From positions 13,597,384 through 13,661,383 of the forward strand of contig OX388317.1 of assembly GCA_947579605.1 (NCBI GenBank): a stretch of DNA of 64,000 nt. Reading direction: 5' to 3'. This stretch comes from Athripsodes cinereus (Eukaryota > Arthropoda > Insecta > Trichoptera > Leptoceridae). Positions 1-9,963 of this stretch are shown here, in pieces; position 1 is the stretch's first letter; each line of letters opens with the position of its first letter. The position numbers were made by a program, and so were the translations under genes. Below the pieces are notes generated by a model, which was not told where the DNA came from, searched no databases, and was given only the letters and a program-made list of their open reading frames with translations.

Positions 1-669
1 TATTTCCAATTTATTCTTTTTTAAAAGGCGTCGTTTTATTGTAATAAGCAACCAATTAAATGGTTATCAAATATTTCAGCTTCAATCATTTCAATTAACG
101 ATGTCAATACTAAAAAAAGTAATGTGAAATATTCATCATGATTAGAATAACCCAATAAATAATTACACCTTCTGGATTTTATAATAATTTTAATGTTTCT
201 GACGACAATTTTTCTTTTGTTTTAATTTATTTCAAAAATGCATGAACGTGGATATTGATCTTAGATGTTGTGAAATGCCCTTGAAGTGTTAAAATCACAA
301 TACGGTGTTGTATAAATTGACTAACATTATTATTACAATTATTATTTAAGTACTTATATGCATCCAGAACTAAGTGCCTATATTGACAAGAAAATATTCG
401 TGTGTTAATTTGTGTTGATCCTCTATATATCTATTTAGAACGATATAAAATTACGGAGTTTTCTTCAAGATTGACGCAAGTAGATGATACCTAATATATA
501 GGTATTTATGGTATAGATTTACAGTCGGTTCCATATTAATGAAAAGTCTTTAAATTTTCGCGGAATAAACTTCTACTAGAAACTATAGTAACTTATAGAA
601 GGTATTTATCTTTATGGAACCGGCAGTTAGGTTGCTTGTATTTGTATTTATAATATTATGTATATATCT
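1..669. other. AT-rich intergenic DNA, no gene seen
   Basis: No open frame of useful length and no recognisable repeat family. The sequence is AT-rich and unremarkable up to the foldback that begins at 670. Confidence 0.5.
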
Positions 670-852
670 AAATTAAATCAAACACTGTTTCATTCCACTA
701 TGAGATTGTTTTGATTATTATAACGTTTTCAACTACAATGTAGTCATCATCAGTAATATGTGTTATTACTGATGATGACTACATTGTAGTTGAAAACGTT
801 CTAATAATTAAAACAATCTCATAGTGGAATGAAACAGTGTTTGATTTAATTT
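670..852. repeat. Foldback (palindromic) element, about 89-bp arms
   Basis: Left arm 670-758 is the reverse complement of right arm 764-852 around a 5-base loop. I found two mismatches across 89 bases. The arms end in AAATTAAATC / GATTTAATTT. No coding capacity. This is a MITE-like or foldback element that would fold into a long hairpin if transcribed. No clear target duplication was found, and the superfamily is not assigned. Confidence 0.8.
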
Positions 853-1406
853 AAATATTATCTTTTATAATGCATTTCCACAAAGTTACACTTGAAAATA
901 TAGAATATTTATTAGGTATATACTTACCTACTGTTGGTAAGAAAAGCAGATATACCTACATAATTAGTGAGTAGGTGCTACGAATAGAATAGGACGACAC
1001 GCAGAGAATTGGTAGTATGAAATGATAATGTAATGTAGAAGGTAGTATGAACTTATACTTACCTGGTACCTACTACCTATACTAACATAAAATTATACAT
1101 ACCTGCATACAATGTAAGATGGAACGGGCAGCTGGCAAGAGGAACCAGTTTTCAAATATTTTCTTCACAACAACAATGTCCACTATAAATATATAAATAT
1201 ATCTTTGAAAGAAATAATAATAACACTTTATTGATAAAGAACGGTTATAAGAAAGATTATTATTGCCTGGAGGCAATGTTTTTCAGCTAACCAAAAAAAT
1301 ACTTATGTGTTTTTGCAATACATATTCTGCGTTATGTATTGTATTGTATTTTTGATAAAAGTAAAGTATTCAAAATTGAGTTGGGAATATTTGTTATATA
1401 AGGGGT
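853..1406. other. AT-rich spacer left of the large LTR element
   Basis: No gene recognised. Short minus-strand frames here have no recognisable domain. The last bases before the LTR element are AGGGGT at 1401-1406, which could include its target-site duplication; the matching right flank is hidden by the gap. Confidence 0.5.
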
Positions 1407-1743
1407 TGATACGCATTAAATAATCGCTGCGGAGAAGTTCATACTGGCTAATGTTCCTACATTTATTTGTTGTCCACGGGGTCACTCGTAATAATAATTG
1501 GACGTTATGAATATCATATCCTTAACACGTGTTTCTCTAACCTTGTACGCCAAACGTATGATTTTGTCGATGCGCCAAAAACGACGGTTGAAGAAAACGG
1601 TCGACACAACGAGAGGTCCTCGCGTCGCTTGCAAGCAAATTCAGTTACCCCCTAACCATGGACTAGGCCGGACGTAGAGGTGGGCCGAGTCCCTTCCCGC
1701 CTTAGTCGCGAACAGCGATGTGCGTAACTCCGACACAATAATA

Positions 1744-4417
1744 TATATATATATTTAGTTACAATCCATTGGATTGGTCTGCAACGAGTTTGGTTTTTCT
1801 TCTCCATTCCTCCCTATTCTCAGCCAGTCTTTTAAGCTCTACGTATGAGCCACAGTTCATGTCCCTCTTCAGTTGGTCCATATATGCGTCTCTTGGTCGG
1901 CCTCTGCCATTTGTTCCCTCGGTCTTACCCTCCGCGATGGCGATGAGTAGTCCTGGGTGCCTGATGTTGTGGCCAATCCAGTTAGCTCGTTGTTGGCTGA
2001 TTCTCTTAAGGAGTTGCCTTTTTTCGCCTACCCTGGTTAAGACTTCTTCATTTTCGACGTGCTCCGACCAATGGATCTTAAGCATGCGTCTGTAGCACCA
2101 CATCTCAAAGGCCGCCAACCGTCCGCTTTCACTCTTGCTGATGGTCCATGTCTCACAACCATAAAGCAGAATGCTCCATACAAAGGCTTTAGTAAGGTTC
2201 TTCCTTACGCTTAAGTCGATATTTGGGGATTCCAATATCTTCGATTTTTTGTTGAAGGCAATCCTTGCCTGGTTTATTCTGCTTACAATTTCTGCTTTGG
2301 AGCGTCCATCCTGGTTTATTCTGCTGCCCAGGTACACGAATTCACTTACTTGTTTGATGCTCACTCCATTTAATGCAATGTTCGCAGTCGCTTCCTCTCT
2401 TCCAACGACCATACATTTTGTTTTTTCTTTATTTATTTTCATGTTGTACTTTGACAACAGTATACTTTCCAATTTTCCTAAAGCTTCGTTCAGCTCCATC
2501 TCGGAGTCTGCGAGCAGTGCTATGTCGTCAGCATATCTTATCATGTCGACCTTTTTCCCATTTATTTTTACTCCTGTCCAGTTCTTCATTTCTTCTCTCA
2601 GTTCATCAATGGCTCGCTGTATATAGCAGTTAAAGAGAGCTGGCGACATTGAGCATCCTTGTCTTACGCCTTGTTCGACCCTTGCTTCTGCACAGCTCTC
2701 TCCGCTTTTAATCACAGCCATTTCGTTCTTGTATAAGCTCCAGATTGCTCTTCTATCCTTATAACTCATTCCTATCTGGTTGAGGGTGTTAAAAAGTTGT
2801 TCCCATTCTACTTTATCGAATGCTTTTTCAAGGTCGATGAATGCTATATATGTGTTTTTATTAATTGTTATTCTCTTTTCTAGAGTAAGTCTGAGACTCA
2901 GGATTGCATCTCTTGTGCCTGTCTCTTTGCGGAATCCAAATTGATCTTCTGAAAGTGTTTCGTTGATTTTATTTTCCGCCCTTTTCATTATAATGTTGGT
3001 GAGTATCTTAGAAGCGTGTGATATCATGCTTAAGGTTCTGTGTTGTTCACACTTTGTCGTGCCTGCTTTCTTAGGAAGCGCTCGTATCAGACATTTGGCA
3101 AAGTCCTCAGGTATCTCTCCTGTGTTGTATATTTTGCAGACAAGCTTATACAATGTATCAAGCATGCCTTTTCCTGCGCATTTAAGCAGCTCTGATGGAA
3201 TCAGGTCAATACCTGGTGCTTTGCCGTCTTTCAACTTTGCTAATGCAATATCAAATTCACTTCTTAAGATGTCATCTCCATTATTTTCTACGTCATATTC
3301 TGCTTCTAGTGCTTTGCTTTCCTTGACTATGTTCTTTCCTTTGTATAATTGTTCTAGGTATTCTTTCCATCTTTTTACGATCAATTCATCCTCAAACAGC
3401 AGTTTGCCGTTTTTATCTTGTATAGCACATCGTGGTTGTGTTTTGTCATTGAAGAAATTCTTTACTTCAGAGTATGCGGTTTCAAATTTCCTTTGTTTTA
3501 TATTCCTGTTAATATTTTTGCATTTTTCTTGCAAATAACATTCCTTTCTCAGCTTGGATTCTCTGTTAATTTTATTTCTAAGGGCTTTATATTCCTTTTT
3601 CCCTTCTTCTGTTTTAGAGTTCTTTAAGTTCCTTCTTTTTTCAATCATTTCTAAAATATCGTCCGTGATCCATTCTTTCCTAGCTTGCGGCTTTTTTTTC
3701 TCTAATACCTCATCTGCCGCTGCGGTTATTTTCTCTTTAATTTTACCCCATACTTTATCTATACTTTCATTACTCTCAAAATCGCATATCTTAGTTTTTT
3801 CGTCGTATTTCTCTTTAACTTCTTTTATTTTTAGCTGTTTTAGGTCCCATCTTTTTGTGGTTCTCTTCTCGAGCCTTTTGAATTTCAGTATGGTTTCCGC
3901 CACAACCATATTATGATCACTATCAATGTCCGGACCTGCGAAGCTCCTGCAATCTTTAATTTGATTCCTGTATCTTTGACGTGTAAGAATGTAATCAATC
4001 TGTGATCGAAATCTGTCTCCGGGAGATTTCCATGTATAGCGATGTCTATAGTGGTGTTGAAACCACGTGTTGGCTATAAACATTTTATTTTTGGCGCAGA
4101 ATTCAATGAGACGGCTACCTCTATCATTTCTAGTGCCCAACCCATATGCTCCTACGACTGATCCCTCCCTTTCTTCCCCTACTACTGCGTTCCAGTCTCC
4201 CATTACAATAACATTTTCCTCAGCTTTTGTGTCATCTAGCAATTTTTGGATGTTTTCGTATAAAATTTCGATTTCTTGGTCGCTATGGCTAGATGTTGGC
4301 ATGTAGACTTGGATCAAAATTGTGTCTACGGGTTTGGTATCTAGCTTGACTAAAATAATCCTACCTCCATAGTGTACGTATCCCTTTACTCTCCTACCCA
4401 AGTCTTTACATAACTTT
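1744..4417 (-). mobile_element. RTE-like non-LTR retrotransposon, 5' truncated
   Basis: Comparison with the uninterrupted LTR copy at 13265 defines the insertion exactly: 2679 bases are added including a short target repeat, read as TAATA at 1739-1743 and 4418-4422. Because the site is AT-rich, the duplication length is ambiguous by a base or two. The element lies in minus orientation with a TA-rich 3' tail at 1744-1755 and lacks the 5' end of its ORF, as expected from incomplete target-primed reverse transcription. A related 3' fragment occurs at 50262-50552. Confidence 0.85.
1759..4401 (-). CDS. LINE endonuclease-reverse transcriptase, N-terminally truncated
   Basis: One uninterrupted 880-codon frame encodes most of an RTE/CFDP2-like LINE polyprotein. 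Residues about 1-175 are an apurinic-endonuclease-like (EEP) domain missing its first part: GDWN at 68-71 and SDHN at 161-164 are present, but the N-terminal strand with the usual ETR motif is not. Reverse transcriptase follows at about 390-690, with FIDLEKAFD at 521-529, QG at 581-582 and the catalytic YADD at 623-626. The C-terminal region carries CRYRRM-like and GRGRPR motifs typical of this group. The first codon shown is TTG, not ATG, and the frame opens only about 14 bases upstream at the truncation point, so no authentic start remains. In life it would nick DNA and copy its RNA at the nick. This copy cannot be autonomous despite its intact RT. The clade is assigned by recalled similarity, not by a tree. 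Confidence 0.85.
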   Translation of the reverse strand: MGRRVKGYVHYGGRIILVKLDTKPVDTILIQVYMPTSSHSDQEIEILYENIQKLLDDTKAEENVIVMGDWNAVVGEEREGSVVGAYGLGTRNDRGSRLIEFCAKNKMFIANTWFQHHYRHRYTWKSPGDRFRSQIDYILTRQRYRNQIKDCRSFAGPDIDSDHNMVVAETILKFKRLEKRTTKRWDLKQLKIKEVKEKYDEKTKICDFESNESIDKVWGKIKEKITAAADEVLEKKKPQARKEWITDDILEMIEKRRNLKNSKTEEGKKEYKALRNKINRESKLRKECYLQEKCKNINRNIKQRKFETAYSEVKNFFNDKTQPRCAIQDKNGKLLFEDELIVKRWKEYLEQLYKGKNIVKESKALEAEYDVENNGDDILRSEFDIALAKLKDGKAPGIDLIPSELLKCAGKGMLDTLYKLVCKIYNTGEIPEDFAKCLIRALPKKAGTTKCEQHRTLSMISHASKILTNIIMKRAENKINETLSEDQFGFRKETGTRDAILSLRLTLEKRITINKNTYIAFIDLEKAFDKVEWEQLFNTLNQIGMSYKDRRAIWSLYKNEMAVIKSGESCAEARVEQGVRQGCSMSPALFNCYIQRAIDELREEMKNWTGVKINGKKVDMIRYADDIALLADSEMELNEALGKLESILLSKYNMKINKEKTKCMVVGREEATANIALNGVSIKQVSEFVYLGSRINQDGRSKAEIVSRINQARIAFNKKSKILESPNIDLSVRKNLTKAFVWSILLYGCETWTISKSESGRLAAFEMWCYRRMLKIHWSEHVENEEVLTRVGEKRQLLKRISQQRANWIGHNIRHPGLLIAIAEGKTEGTNGRGRPRDAYMDQLKRDMNCGSYVELKRLAENREEWRRKTKLVADQSNGL

Positions 4418-5591
4418 TAATAATACTAACGATAATTATTTAATAGTACTTAACTTCATAATGTGATAAACAAGTGTGTTGCCCTCTATTGTATGTAAAA
4501 CTATTCTTATTGTGTGTCGTTAATAATGTACTTTAAAAATCTGTGTTAGTTTTACGTGCGCGACCAATCTTACCGCCAATATCAAGGAACAATAATAATA
4601 ATTAATAATTAATAGTAATTAATAAACAGAATAATGTTATGGACAAGCTTATATTCTATTTGAGATATATATAGACTACGATTCTTGTGGTGATAATGAT
4701 AATATTTGGAAGTTTTGAGTAAATAATATATGTCCGTTGGGGCGTGGTTTTGATGTGTTACCGCCAATCTACTTAACCGTGTGAAATCAGATAATCCATT
4801 GTTTCAGAACAACTATCCAATGTTAGGAATCATACAAATCACTTAAACAGTTCTTTATGCTTGCTCAGTGATGTAAATTAAATTAAAACATGAATGTGTT
4901 CCGAAGTCTACAACGAATACCTCTTCAACGTGGGTAGTCCATATGTATTGCGTATCGGTGATTTACCGATATAACTCGCATTCCAATGTGAACTGGGTAA
5001 TCCTCTAGTAAATTCTCCGGTCCATACCCTTGTCAAAAGAGTGATTAAATGACTAGCTGAGTATTTCTGAAAGGACTATTGAAATAGTGACGCCTTCTGC
5101 CTTTTACACTGAGGATATTGTAAGAACGTATAAGATATCCCATGTCTCTTGAGAAGTAGTGATCTCTTCCGCCTTGAGGACAGGATCCATCTGATTCTGG
5201 CAACACCTACGCACCCCTGTACGTCTTTGGATTGACCAGCGACCGCCATAGATACATCAGAGTATGTTTCTTCCACGATCCTGCCTTCTACCGTCAATGT
5301 GTACAAAATACGTCATCAGTAACATACTCGACTTTGTGTTATTCAACACCTGTTCGCCTGTCCATCTGTAAGTGACTATATTGCTATTGTATATTGTATG
5401 TAATGATATTTGTTCCGTAACAGAGTTCATATTATCATTGAACTGACCTATATATTATTTTCCGTTGTGTAATAATTTAAGATTTTGAGTTTGAATGAAG
5501 AATGAATGATTCCATTTAATTGTTTATAGACCATATGATAAACCAGGTATTGATTTATATTGATAATACCAAGGTTGGTTTATTTGATAAT

Positions 5592-5894
5592 TATTGTATA
5601 CTGAGTCAAGTATAACAATATTAGGTTCTTTTTGAATAACGACACGGAATTTATATTTACACAATATATTCAATAAATAATTCCTATTATAATTTGTCGA
5701 ACACAATTTGTCAAAACACGCAGCCTAACAGTGCAAGTCAAGGTTCTATCAATTAATGAGCCCCGTTCTCTATAGGTGGCTAACCTATATAGACTACATA
5801 GTATTGCTACTCACTCATCATAACTACTGTTTACTTGAAAACAAGGTTCAAGGTTCACTTAACCTGTACTGTGTATCAAAGTCCAAACACTACA
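5592..5894 (-). repeat. 3' LTR of the Gypsy element
   Basis: 303 bases, matching 8603-8905 with no difference noticed. Read on the minus strand it starts TGTAGTG and ends ACAATA. Confidence 0.9.
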
Positions 5895-5905
5895 CTCTCC
5901 CCTCA
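5895..5905 (-). other. Gypsy polypurine tract
   Basis: On the minus strand this reads TGAGGGGAGAG and directly abuts the 3' LTR start TGTAGTG, the expected place for plus-strand priming. Confidence 0.75.
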
Positions 5906-6191
5906 CAACCTTGAAAATCTTTCTATACTACATATTTAAATATTTATACAATTCTATGTGATTGACAGTGTTCTCTACTTATTCCAATGATTCTATATAA
6001 GACAAACAAAACATTACAAATACACGCAGACATGTTCTTCCTTCCGTCCAGGGCCACCAGATGAAGTCTTCCACCAGCCTAAGTCCTGGGTCTCAGCTGT
6101 CCCCGCCAATGGCTTCCAATCTGACCTGAAAAATTCAGAACCGGTGAGAGCTTTGCCTTCAAACAGGGGGAGGGGACCTAAACTCCTACTA

Positions 6192-6530
6192 TTAATCAGA
6201 GGGACTGTCATCCCAATGCACAGATCCCACAACTATCCGATCCATATGTCTTTTCCAGAGCTGATCAGTACCTTTGATTCCAATAAGAAAAGTTCTATTT
6301 CCTAATATCTTTTCAATTTTACCTAAAACCATCTTTTCACTCCTGAGATCTTTGACAAGTACTGATGTACCCAAATTAAATTCCTTTTTCCTCCCCGAGA
6401 CAAACTTCGAGCCCCTGGAACTATCTTTACAAGTTTCCCTATTTACATACCTTTCCTCATATCTATACCTATTTAAACATTTACATCCATTGTTATTCCG
6501 CTTTTTCACTAAATTCTTAACTATTCTCAA
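6192..6530 (-). pseudogene. Gypsy integrase C-terminal remnant
   Basis: A 112-codon minus-strand frame with a Gypsy integrase tail: SVLVKDLRSEK, a GKIEKILGNRTFLI chromodomain-adjacent stretch and WKRHMDRIV. It overlaps the end of the Gag-protease frame by 14 bases in a different phase. The catalytic D-D-E core expected between the two pieces is absent, so this marks a second internal deletion. Downstream (5906-6191) is non-coding sequence up to the purine tract. Confidence 0.75.
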
Positions 6531-8127
6531 TGTCTATATTAAAATTAACCCAATAAAAATAACTTCTAACAAATGATTTCATTTTCCCAATAACTGAATA
6601 ATTTTTACACAAATAATTTATCACAATACCTTTAACTGATTCCGGAATAACAATTCTATCTCTGTAGAATAAATAATCCTTGTACACAGTCAAATGTTCC
6701 TTCACATTAAACAACTTCGCAATAGATTCATTTAACTGTCTTTTGCACGGCCAATTATTTTTTTCCACATATTTAACAACTTTTTCCAATGTATAATCAC
6801 TTTTACTTCTCTCTAAAATTAATTTCGAATTAAAACTATTATTTTTATTTACAAAATCTAATTTTTGTTGTTTCACATTACACGCAAGCGATGCGTTCGC
6901 ACTGAAATTCGAAATATTTTCAATGGGCTTCCATGCAACAATATTGTTTAATTCACTGCCTTCCGTGCTATGTACTTTGTACCCTATATTATACCTACGC
7001 ATAAAATCTGTACCCAATATTATTTTATTCCCGCTCTCTGTTACAACAAATTTAATATTTTTTTCCATTCCATTATGATTTATTTTACAATGTTTAATAC
7101 CTAACACATTCAAACTGTGCCCGCTATACGTAGATAAATTAATTTCATCACACTTCTCTATTATATTATTTTCGTTGAATATTTCTTGCAATTTTTGAAT
7201 AGATATACAGCTAATATTCGCTCCCGAATCTAAAATACATTCAACATTTTTATTCTCAATTCTTACATTTAATTTTATAAAATCGTTTTCGGTGTCTTGC
7301 GAATTATAAATACCTTGTATCTTATAACAATTTTCACTCAAATGCCCTTTAGATCTACATTTTCTACAAAAAAATTCTCTATTAAATTTACATTCACTTT
7401 TATAGTGATTTCCCTTACAAATAAAACATGAAACATTTTTATTATGCTTATACCTACTCGTATTTACATTTGAATTTAACCTTGAAAATTTTGACGGTCG
7501 ATTATTTTTCTTATAATCTGTATCTGTACTACTTGAACTACTGAAACTATTATTGTTTCGCCTGGAAATCTGGCTAATTTCCTCAAAATTTTCTTCCTCT
7601 TTTTCTATTTTTCTCTCTAGTATGTGCTCATAACTAGAAGCCAAAGCAACTGCTTCGTTCAAAGATACCCTATCTTTATCACATTTCAAAAATAACTGTT
7701 GTTTAATCTCTTTATTTCTAATTCCGATTATAAACAAATCTTTTATATTACTTTCTAATCTAGTACCAAACTTACAATTTATACTTAATTCTCTTAATCT
7801 TAAGGCAAAATCTTTAACATTTTCCGAATGACCTTGAGTAGCCTTGAAAAAAATTTCACGCGATTCAAATACACTTTTTTCCTCTTGAAAATAACCATTC
7901 AATATCTGAATCAACTCTTTATAAGACTGTTTTTCCACAGAAGCTGGAAAACACAGATCAGACAGTAGCTTGAAACTGCCTTGGGACAACGATGTTATGA
8001 AGAAAGCACGTTTCTTCACATCAGTCCAACTTTCATCATTCAATAATAAGGCGTTCTCCCACCTTGTCCTGTAAGAAGGCCAACTCATTGTCTTGTGACA
8101 AAACGGCTCTAAACTTCTCGAAGTCAT
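6517..8127 (-). CDS. Gypsy Gag-protease frame fused to an integrase N-terminal remnant
   Basis: A 536-codon frame starting at an ATG. Residues about 15-175 look like a Gypsy Gag capsid region, followed by a Ser-rich linker. Two zinc knuckles follow: C234-C237-H241-C246 (CX2CX3HX4C, slightly short) and C254-C257-H262-C267 (canonical CX2CX4HX4C). An aspartic protease has its active site DSGA at 300-303 and ILGTD at 370-374. From about residue 480 the sequence is the integrase zinc-binding region, ending YFYW...DIENS, so reverse transcriptase and RNase H have been lost in frame. The integrase zinc-binding site is also damaged: the usual LH is LC and the GH motif is absent. Gag would assemble the particle that packages element RNA and the protease would cut it; a Gag-Pro-only product could still form particles. 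Whether it is expressed is unknown. Confidence 0.85.
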   Translation of the reverse strand: MTSRSLEPFCHKTMSWPSYRTRWENALLLNDESWTDVKKRAFFITSLSQGSFKLLSDLCFPASVEKQSYKELIQILNGYFQEEKSVFESREIFFKATQGHSENVKDFALRLRELSINCKFGTRLESNIKDLFIIGIRNKEIKQQLFLKCDKDRVSLNEAVALASSYEHILERKIEKEEENFEEISQISRRNNNSFSSSSSTDTDYKKNNRPSKFSRLNSNVNTSRYKHNKNVSCFICKGNHYKSECKFNREFFCRKCRSKGHLSENCYKIQGIYNSQDTENDFIKLNVRIENKNVECILDSGANISCISIQKLQEIFNENNIIEKCDEINLSTYSGHSLNVLGIKHCKINHNGMEKNIKFVVTESGNKIILGTDFMRRYNIGYKVHSTEGSELNNIVAWKPIENISNFSANASLACNVKQQKLDFVNKNNSFNSKLILERSKSDYTLEKVVKYVEKNNWPCKRQLNESIAKLFNVKEHLTVYKDYLFYRDRIVIPESVKGIVINYLCKNYSVIGKMKSFVRSYFYWVNFNIDIENS

Positions 8128-8224
8128 TTCGGAAAATCACAGGCAAAAACAACTAAGAATAAAAAAGACTTAACTTATGAGAGACTCCTCCAATCGCCCC
8201 GGTCTTCTGGATTTCCTTGCAACT

Positions 8225-8505
8225 GCAATGGACTCCGCCTGGCTGACTAGCAAGACTCTCCTCTCCTGGCTTCCTGGATCCACCAACTGGCTCCGCCTGG
8301 ATGCTGGGTGACTCCTGTCTCCCTATGCTGCCTGCACCTTGCCTCAAACTGGCTCCTGAGACTTCCTGTCTCCCTGCTGCTACCTGCAACTTTGCCCAAC
8401 TGGCTTCTGAGACTCCTGTCTCTTTGCTGCTACCTGCAACTGCTGGCTTATCTGGCTTTGGAGACTCCTGCCTCCTTTCTACTCCTGTAGACTGCCTTTC
8501 ACTCT
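8225..8505 (-). repeat. Degenerate repeats in the Gypsy leader
   Basis: Between the primer-binding site and gag lie at least four imperfect units containing CTGGCT...GAGACTCCTG...CTGCTACCTGCA, with starts near 8288, 8349, 8400 and 8451 (spacing about 51-61 bases). The frames through it (for example 8153-8389 minus) only translate the repeat and do not look like real proteins. Confidence 0.6.
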
Positions 8506-8584
8506 TTATTTCCGCGTACTGCCGACAATAACTTTCGGCGCGGAAAAAAAACTATTGTTGCGTGTTGACAATATTATTCACGAA

Positions 8585-8600
8585 CTACCGAACTGCGCCA
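8585..8600 (-). other. Gypsy primer-binding site, tRNA-Ser-like
   Basis: On the minus strand this reads TGGCGCAGTTCGGTAG, two bases inside the 5' LTR. It resembles the TGGCGCAGTCGGTAG type used by 297/17.6-like insect Gypsy elements (recalled family knowledge), with one extra T. Confidence 0.7.
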
Positions 8601-8602
8601 CG

Positions 8603-8905
8603 TATTGTATACTGAGTCAAGTATAACAATATTAGGTTCTTTTTGAATAACGACACGGAATTTATATTTACACAATATATTCAATAAATAATTCCTATTA
8701 TAATTTGTCGAACACAATTTGTCAAAACACGCAGCCTAACAGTGCAAGTCAAGGTTCTATCAATTAATGAGCCCCGTTCTCTATAGGTGGCTAACCTATA
8801 TAGACTACATAGTATTGCTACTCACTCATCATAACTACTGTTTACTTGAAAACAAGGTTCAAGGTTCACTTAACCTGTACTGTGTATCAAAGTCCAAACA
8901 CTACA
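8603..8905 (-). repeat. 5' LTR of the Gypsy element
   Basis: 303 bases, the partner of 5592-5894. It lies next to the primer-binding site on its left side and to the ATAAT target duplication on its right side. Confidence 0.9.
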
Positions 8906-9943
8906 ATAATTACGATTGTTTGTTTTATTGTCTCAATCCGAATATGGTATAACTTACATAACTTTGCATATTGTATGTCATTATGTATCCTTACAAATTT
9001 ACTTTGAAAATAACTGTCTTGTTAAGTAATATATATCTGTTTGCACAATAAACGTGAATCGCTTACCATACGTTATCTTTCTGTTGAAATCCATTTTATA
9101 TATACCTACAAGTAGATTCAATACTCTTAATCATGTCAAAGTACATCTCTTCGCCTCCTTGTATATAATCTTCCAATAACCTAGTTTATACTCGGAGTAG
9201 TTATGTAACCAAGGTTCGAATCCTTGACCAACCAATGGATGAAAGACCATATTATTTCACTATGAAGGCAACAAAGAGCTAAATGAATGGCTCCATTGAT
9301 GGAAATAAAATATCCACTTTATAGGAAGGATATGATGTACTTATGATAATCTTTGTTCCACTTGACATAAATTTTTGATTGTTTATATGGATGTATATAT
9401 CTATAATTCTACTCAAAAAAAGATATAAGTAGAATCTTTGCAATATAAAGTATGCTAACAGAAGAAACATTATTGCATAAATTACCTAAGTATTCTATAA
9501 TGATATGATGACCATAAGAAAATGATGAAACCGAAGGATAAAGAATTCTCTGAACTTTACGTAAGTATAATATGTATAATTGAAGTATGTACCTGTCACC
9601 CACACACAATGCATTCCTCTTGCACATACCAAGTAGATTCATACCTAGACATGAACTTGAGCCAATATATTAATCTGTTTTACTTGCAAATATAATTGTA
9701 ACTTTCATTATATACTATCTATATATCATATAATTTTCTATGTGTTTCGCATATGTACATTGCAAAATGTATGTAGCGAAGCTGGGGGCTGAGCCAATTT
9801 AAATACTTTTCTTATGTATAAATAATGTAAATAATGTAAATTCATTTCTTTAAATACTTTCTAAATATTTGATAATTTCTCTTTTGATAATTTTGTGTAA
9901 TGAAATGATGCGATCGTCCTGGAGGGACGATATCGTAGCAATT

Positions 9944-9963
9944 TGGGCAGCTCGTCCTGGATC
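9944..9963 (+). other. Candidate primer-binding site of the LARD-like element
   Basis: TGGGCAGCTCGTCCTGGATC lies three bases after the LTR end CGTAGCA. It resembles the tRNA-Pro type TGGGGGCTCGTCCGGGAT (established for gammaretroviruses) with an inserted A and two substitutions. The spacing CA-ATT-TGG matches that arrangement. A second TGGGGGCT at 9782-9789 lies inside the LTR as I define it and is a weaker alternative. Confidence 0.6.

Larger units (their letters stand above)
5592..8905 (-). mobile_element. Ty3/Gypsy LTR retrotransposon, internally deleted
   Basis: Two 303-bp LTRs bound the element, which is flanked by the 5-bp duplication ATAAT (5587-5591 and 8906-8910). The empty site survives at 14766-14770. 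On the minus strand the order is LTR, primer-binding site, repetitive leader, gag-protease frame, integrase remnants, purine tract, LTR. Reverse transcriptase, RNase H and the integrase catalytic core are missing. The two LTRs look identical by eye, so the element inserted recently, probably already deleted and mobilised in trans. Confidence 0.9.
1407..9940 (+). repeat. 5' LTR of the LARD-like element, interrupted by two insertions
   Basis: The LTR proper consists of 1407-1743, 4423-5591 and 8911-9940, about 2536 bases once both insertions and their duplicated target bases are removed. It matches 13265-15632 collinearly at offsets of 11858, 9179 and 5860. It starts TG and ends CA. Its only open frame of note (5076-5306, minus, repeated in the right LTR) has no recognisable domain. 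A 7-bp stem (ATCGTCC/GGACGAT) lies near its right end at about 9913-9932. Confidence 0.72.

Noticed and set aside
1467..1655. 62-codon frame duplicated at 13325-13513, and 76-codon frame duplicated at 5076 and 14255
   Set aside because: They are repeated only because they lie in the two LTRs; no protein features are seen.
1769..4306. Plus-strand frames of 79-191 codons opposite the LINE ORF
   Set aside because: They are antisense shadows of the minus-strand LINE polyprotein, with hydrophobic, Ser/Leu-rich composition and no domain.
9206..9229. A tRNA gene in the LTR
   Set aside because: Only a T-arm and B box are present; no acceptor pairing, D arm or anticodon arm was found.
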